A DNA stretch of 20,000 nt. Source: Prorocentrum cordatum. Taxonomy: Eukaryota; Sar; Dinophyceae; Prorocentrales; Prorocentraceae. Where the stretch lies: contig CAUYUJ010018304.1 of NCBI GenBank assembly GCA_963575745.1, forward strand, positions 123,984 to 143,983, read 5' to 3'. This document shows, in pieces, positions 16,051-20,000 of this stretch; position 1 is the stretch's first letter, and the number at the start of each line of letters is the position of its first letter. Below the pieces are notes generated by a model, which saw only the letters and a list, made by a program, of their open reading frames with translations, ran no database searches and was not told the origin of the DNA. Position numbers and translations under genes: made by a program.

Positions 16051-16620
16051 AGGGGCTCTTGGGATGCTTCTCAGGTGCATCTTGGAGGGCTCTTCGTTGC
16101 ATCTGGGGGCTTTTGGGGACTTATTGGGAGGCTCTTGGGGGCTTCTTGGGGGCCTCTTGAAGACCTCTTGGGGCCATCTTGGGGGGAACGGCTTGACGTG
16201 CTGATTCGTATTCGACCTCTTGGGCCACTCTGCCCTCGTGGGCCTCTCTAGGCCGTCTTGGGGGGCCCCTGAGGCCGTCTTGGGGCTTTCTCAGGGGCCT
16301 CATGGCCCGTGTTGGGACGATCTTGGGGGCCCATTTGGCCGTCTTGGACGCTGCCAAGACGAAAAGGGCGAGTATGCCAAATGTGCACGTATTCTCTAGG
16401 GACTGGGACGATTTTTGCGTCTTGGGATCGTCTCGGCGGTAAGCTGGAAGCACTTTTGGGCCGTCTCGGGGGGCTTGTGGGCCGTCTCGAAGCAATCTTT
16501 GACCGTTGTAGGGCTACCTTAGGCCGACTCGACGCTCTCTTGCACTGTCTTGGCGCTCTGTTTGGGCCCTCTTTTGAACCGTCATTGGGGCCCTTCAGAG
16601 GCTCAGGTGGCCTCGGGGGG
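16051..16620. repeat. GGGGCCTCTT minisatellite cluster 4 with internal spacer
   Basis: Degenerate 10-11-bp units (GGGGCTCTTG, GGGGGCTTCTT, GGGCCGTCTT) run to about 16347. A non-repeated spacer follows, ACGCTGCCAAGACGAAAAGG at 16348-16367 and on to about 16440, and then the units resume. The spacer aligns with the one in cluster 2, including AGGGACTGGGACGATTTTTGC against TGGGGACTTTAGGATTCTTGC. Confidence 0.75.
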
Positions 16621-16871
16621 CGCGCTGACGAGGTCGTGCCCGCCTCTAATCGGATTTTGGACCCTGGTGTCATAGAGAACGAAATAACCCCTAACCCTAA
16701 TAACACGATGTACACGTGGCCTCACTTAGGTTTCCGTTGTCGCATCAGGGATAATATATCTGGGCGGCTTGGTCTGATACATGTGCAAAAATACCCCCTA
16801 TGCCTAATGTTTTTGGCCCTCCCAACTTAGGTTCCTTCCCATCGGGTTAGGGGTACCTTTTTTTGCCCCAG
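16621..16871. other. AT-richer single-copy region, possible intron end
   Basis: About 250 bp hold ACCCCTAACCCTAATAAC near 16686, only two telomere-like units, and end in CCTTTTTTTGCCCCAG (16856-16871), a strong match to a 3' splice site. Confidence 0.4.
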
Positions 16872-17178
16872 ACCGCCGAAGGCCGCCCGAGGAGCCCTGG
16901 CCCGCGCTTCTGCCCCACTGCGTGCCGCATCCTCGGTCCCGGGCGCCAGGACTTGGTCCCACGAGGAGACCTTGGAGCCTGCGCGAGACGAGGAGGAGGA
17001 CGAGGAGGACGAGGACGAGGACGAGGAGGAGGAGGTTGAGGAGGAGGAGGAGGAAGAGGAAGCAGGCGAGGCTGCGGCGGAGAGGCGAGAAGACCCGGAG
17101 GCGGCTTTCTTTCCTCTTCTTGCTCTGCTCTCGATCATCGTGCATCCCGTCTGGCACGGGAATCGTGCGCTCCTTTGA
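16872..17178 (+). CDS. Possible exon encoding an acidic low-complexity segment
   Basis: A strong polypyrimidine-AG ends at 16871. The frame that stays open reads RPPKAARGALARASAPLRAA, then SSVPGARTWSHEETLEPARD. About 26 nearly uninterrupted Glu/Asp follow (16984-17062), then AGEAAAERREDPEAAFFPLL, ALLSIIVHPVWHGNRALL and a stop at 17176-17178. The acidic run comes from GAG/GAC triplets, so a GGA microsatellite explains it. A second + frame (Arg-rich, 16922-17266) is also open. If the exon is real it would be a C-terminal exon with an acidic tract and a short hydrophobic end. No family is recognised. Confidence 0.22.
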
Positions 17179-17297
17179 AGGACATCTCGGACCAAGCATC
17201 AGGGAGCATGCAGCAAGCAAGATGGAGGAGAGATTGGGATTTATTTCCCCCACACACAGTGGTTGACCTCAGGGCTTCTCTTTTTTTCGAAAGGACT
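17179..17297. other. Single-copy spacer
   Basis: About 120 bp of mixed sequence follow the possible acidic exon. No feature is seen. Confidence 0.3.
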
Positions 17298-17515
17298 GGG
17301 CCTGCCCGTCAGTCCGACGACGCGGATCTGTGGTCACCGTCGCCGCCCCGTCGCCGCCCGTCTTTGGGACTGCCCGTCGGTCTGGCGGCTACGTGGCGGC
17401 CGTCGCCGCCCCGTCGCCACTTCGTCGCCGCCTCGCCGCCTTGGGCCTGCCCGTCGGTCTGGCGGCTATGTGGTCGCCGTCGCCGCCCCGTCGCCGTCTG
17501 GGACTGCGCTACGTT
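17298..17515. repeat. 65-73-bp GC-rich minisatellite
   Basis: Units contain GTCGCCGCCCCGTCGCC, then TTGGGACTGCCC, then GTCGGTCTGGCGGCTA and GTGG. Full units begin near 17338 and 17401 and a partial one near 17473, with a degraded piece (CTGCCCGTCAGTCCGACGACG) at 17301. The two full units differ by an insertion of about 8 bp. Confidence 0.8.
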
Positions 17516-17517
17516 GC

Positions 17518-17800
17518 GCTGCTTCGGGTGGCTTTCCATTGCATTCCATTGATTTACGTTGCTTTCTTTTCTTTGCCTTGCACTTTGCATTGATGTGCAC
17601 TGCTTCGCCTTGCTTCGCATTGCGTTGCAAAGCATTGCTTTGCATTGTTTGGCATTGCTTTGCGTTGTTTTTCATTGCTTCCATTGCCATGCCGCGCTTG
17701 GCATTGCTTTGCCTTGCTTGCCATTGTTTGGCATTGATTTGCATTGCTCTGCGTTGCTTTGCGTTGTTTTAGGTTAGGTTGGTTTGCTCTGCATTGCTAG
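17518..17800. repeat. GCATTGCTTT minisatellite, about 10-bp unit
   Basis: GCATTGCTTT, GCGTTGCTTT, GCATTGTTTG and CCATTGATTT units run in tandem for about 280 bp with frequent single-base changes. Frames of about 60 codons rich in Leu, Cys, Phe and Ala are produced by the repeat on both strands. Confidence 0.85.
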
Positions 17801-17863
17801 ATCGCACGACGTCTATTTCCCCACACAGATTGCACCTCATAAACCTGCACCACATTTACTGGG

Positions 17864-18066
17864 CAATATCGATTGCACCACGTAGATTGCACCACGCGCG
17901 ATTGCACCACATCTATTGCACACCATATCTTGTATAGCATAGATTGCACAACCTAGGTGGCTCCACATATGTCGTACCACATGGGTTGCACCACACATAT
18001 CGCCCGGCACATATTGCAGATCATATGCCGCACCACACGTGCCGCACCAACTGGATCGCACCACAA
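17864..18066. repeat. GATTGCACCACAT minisatellite, 13-17-bp unit
   Basis: GATTGCACCAC recurs at 17870, 17885 and 17899, followed by increasingly diverged CATTGCACACCATAT, GTCGTACCACATGG, GTTGCACCACACAT and GATCGCACCACAACT units. The left end is the most regular. Confidence 0.8.
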
Positions 18067-18840
18067 CTCTCCGTGGCGGGCGCTCTTTGGCCGTACCGCT
18101 CGGGAGACGGTCTACCACAAGATGGGCGTATCAGATGCTCGGGTCGGGCGCAAGCCCCCAACGAGGACACACAGTACTACAAGCCTCGTCAAACATATCC
18201 ATAAATGAAAGTTGAAATCCTGGGGCACTTGTCAGAAAACGCGTTCTTCAATTCTGAGAGGGTGCGGCCGGTTTTTGGACAACACCGCGTCCGAATCAAC
18301 AGGAACCCGTCAGCACTGGAGTAGCGCTGACCCCACAATCACCGAATTCAGAAGTCTTCTGTTTATTTTTGACGAGGCTTGCAGTTTGTCCTTTTGCGTC
18401 CCATCGCCGGAGGGGTAGGAGGGGAGCACGGAGCACGGAGTGCGCACTGAGCCCGGATCCAGAGGCCCAGGTCCCAAGAAGGAGAGCGGAGAGGCACCGT
18501 GGGCTGAGGGGGGCGGCAGCGGCCGCGGGAAGGCCCTTCCCAACAGGCTTCGGGCGGCGCTCGCGGAGGGCACGGGGCTTGCCAGCTCAGTGGGGGAGAG
18601 GAGGGGAGTCGGAGGAGGAAACGGTACCCATACCGCTGCCCTTCGCCCGGTGTCCCCTTGTGCGGCCTCCTGGGAGGCCCTCGTCGCCGCGGCAGGATTC
18701 GCCTCTTGGCTCGCGGCCGGAACGCACCCCAGGAGAGGTCCGTGGAGCAGTGACGTCGGTACTCGTCGGTTTTCCTCAGGGAGAGAGGAGAGGACCTTCC
18801 TCCTGATAGGCCTTCAGAGGGCTTCCAGCATTTACCAGCC
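18067..18840. other. Single-copy region without a supported gene
   Basis: About 770 bp, moderately GC-rich from 18400. Overlapping + frames (18369-18806 and 18440 onward) and a minus frame (18310-18573) are open together. Composition is Gly/Arg/Ala/Pro-rich with no domain. GTCAGCACTGG..GCGCTGAC at 18309-18331 is a short hairpin. GAGCACGGAGCACGGAGTGC at 18425 is a small 8-bp tandem. Confidence 0.35.
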
Positions 18841-18890
18841 TAGAACATATCCCTATCCCTATGCTGGGCATCTCCTCATCACGATGCCAC

Positions 18891-18931
18891 TCTTAGGGAT
18901 TCCCTTATCTTTTGAGGGCGAATCCCTAAGA
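18891..18931. repeat. Perfect 12-bp inverted repeat, TCTTAGGGATTC
   Basis: TCTTAGGGATTC (18891-18902) and its exact complement GAATCCCTAAGA (18920-18931) flank a 17-base loop. A third copy of TCTTAGGGAT stands at 18957-18966 and CCCTATCCCTATG at 18851. The stem has no G:U pairs and no T-run follows, so it is not a bacterial-type terminator. Confidence 0.8.
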
Positions 18932-19013
18932 TGGTCATCGCCTTCTGGCGTGTCAATCTTAGGGATGGGGATACGTTCGAGGCTGGTAAAGCATCGCTTT
19001 GACGCAGGGAGCC

Positions 19014-19067
19014 TAGGAGGAGGAGGAGGAGGAGGAGGAGGAGGAGGAGGAGGAGGAGGAGGAGGAG
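19014..19067. repeat. (GGA)18 array
   Basis: An almost perfect run of GGA, the purest GGA array in the window. It gives poly-Gly, poly-Arg or poly-Glu on + and is followed by GC-rich single-copy DNA. Confidence 0.95.
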
Positions 19068-19379
19068 CCCTGGGACATGCTCAGACACAGGGAGCCCCAG
19101 GGGGAGTGCCCGGCCGCGCGGCCCGCACTCCTCTGGGGGGAGAGAGTCGCGCGCGTCTCGGAGGCCCTGCGCCGGGGCCTCTCTCGTGGAGATGGGGGCA
19201 GCGGGAGGGGGCGAAGAAGGAGGAGGGGGGGGAGGAGGGGGAGGAGGAGGGGGAGGAGGACAAGTTAGGTGCGCTCGCGTCAACATCTGACATCCTACCC
19301 CTCCCTCCCATCCCTTACCATGGCGCTGATTTTCTCTATCCGCGGACGCGTGTCGTAGCGGACCTGTGGCTCCGCGCGC
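19068..19379. other. GC-rich region with a second imperfect GGA/GGGGA tract
   Basis: The tract at 19198-19262 is GGA-rich with GGGGGG interruptions. The rest (19068-19197 and 19263-19379) is GC-rich single-copy sequence open in several frames, with no recognised domain. Confidence 0.45.
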
Positions 19380-19450
19380 GTGTGCGTAGTGGGTGGTGGT
19401 GCGCGTGCGTGCGTGCGTGTGTGCGTGGTTGTGGTTGTTGTGGTGGTGGT

Positions 19451-19500
<50 letters not shown>

Positions 19501-19601
19501 GTGCGCGTGTGCTGTGGTGTGACGTGGTGTGGCGTCTTGGTGGTTTGGTGGTGGGCCAGGTGCGTACGTGCGTGATGGCGGTGGTGGTGGTGGCGGTGGT
19601 G

Positions 19602-19656
<55 letters not shown>

Positions 19657-19658
19657 CG

Positions 19659-19710
<52 letters not shown>

Positions 19711-19860
19711 TGTGTGCGCGCGTGTGATGTGGTGTGACGCGGTGTAGCGTGGTGGTGGTGGGTGGGGTAGTGCGGTGGTGGTGGCGGTGCGCGGTGGTGG
19801 TGCGCGTGCGTGCGTGCGTGCGTTGGTGGGTGGAAGTGGCGGTGGGTGTGCGTGCGGCGG
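19380..19860. repeat. Compound GT / GTGC / GGT microsatellite
   Basis: GT runs at about 19450-19494 and 19602-19676 pass into (GTGC)n at 19672-19711. GGTGGT and GTGGTGTGACGTGGTGT pieces lie between (GTGGTGTGACG occurs near 19514 and again near 19729). Alternating purine-pyrimidine over this length favours left-handed DNA. Cys/Val frames on + and His/Thr frames on - are shadows. Confidence 0.95.
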
Positions 19861-20000
19861 GGCGGGGCGTGGTGCGGCGCGGTGGTGGCGGGCGGATGGG
19901 CGCGCGAGAAAGAGGCCCGCGCTGGGGCGAGAACGCCATCCTGAACGGCGGAGGCAAAACACCGATCCGAAAATGAGGCGCACGCTGCAGCGGGAGCACG
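19861..20000. other. GC-rich sequence at window end
   Basis: The last 140 bp lose the repeat pattern after GGCGCGGTGGTGGCGG. No feature can be supported in what is visible. Confidence 0.3.

Noticed and set aside
16686-16704. Telomere-like CCCTAACCCTAA
   Set aside because: Only two units are present. It is not an array and not at a sequence end, so chance or a trivial interstitial match is enough.
17864-18066. CRISPR-like spaced repeats
   Set aside because: GATTGCACCAC units are 13-17 bp, directly tandem and degenerate, with no unique spacers and no cas genes. The context is eukaryotic.
18440-19522. 360-codon + frame
   Set aside because: It runs through a GGA array and a GT array, is Gly/Arg/Val/Cys-rich, and overlaps other open frames on both strands. 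No domain is visible.

Overview
The window looks like eukaryotic nuclear DNA that is almost entirely repeat. There is no bacterial gene packing, no ribosome-binding-site spacing, no operon, and no long open frame with balanced amino-acid composition. Trinucleotide, dinucleotide and minisatellite arrays, plus degraded copies of dispersed elements, fill most of the 20 kb. Between them lie GC-rich single-copy islands, and a few of these look like possible exons. I cannot name the organism. GC-rich exon-like pieces inside microsatellite-rich, intron-like DNA would fit an animal with a GC-rich genome (a jawless vertebrate is one idea). A repeat-rich alga or other protist is not excluded.

Layout. 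1-1904: diverged copies of a modular element, separated by GGA-rich simple sequence. 1911-4063: GGA, then a GAT/GCT array of about 1.9 kb. 4195-4573: first cluster of 10-11-bp GGGGCCTCTT-type repeats. 4678-5231: an 8-bp GGGCTATA array. 5355-5957: second GGGGCCTCTT cluster. 6153-7630: second long GAT/GCT array, ending in GGT. 7640-8880: mostly single-copy, with a GT run and a GCGTCGATT array. 8880-9270: a very CpG-dense block with a possible WD40-like exon. 9270-11100: low-information sequence with the third GGGGCCTCTT cluster. 11200-11690: a GGT array, followed by a duplicated G-run module with strong quadruplex potential. 12306-12392: a second WD40-like exon candidate. 12619-14664: GAT, GTT, 41-bp, GTGGCCCC, GTC and GGA arrays. 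14665-15125: a distant copy of the modular element seen at the left end. 15439-16020 and 16872-17178: two open frames that could hold exons. 16051-16620: fourth GGGGCCTCTT cluster. 17298-18062: three different minisatellites in a row. 18065-20000: single-copy DNA, a GGGATTC hairpin, GGA arrays and a long GT/GTGC tract.

The most informative points are structural. First, a modular repeat is present in several copies at the left end and once about 14 kb away, including a 160-bp module about 90% identical between two copies. Second, four clusters of near-helical-period repeats occur, three of which share a conserved spacer. Third, nearly every simple array carries its G/T-rich strand on +, which fits transcription along + (for example, long introns of a + strand gene). 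Fourth, the GAT arrays are purest at their right ends. The two WD40-like exon candidates lie on + in an order compatible with one gene, but linking them is inference. I found no convincing complete gene, RNA gene, CRISPR array or transposase.
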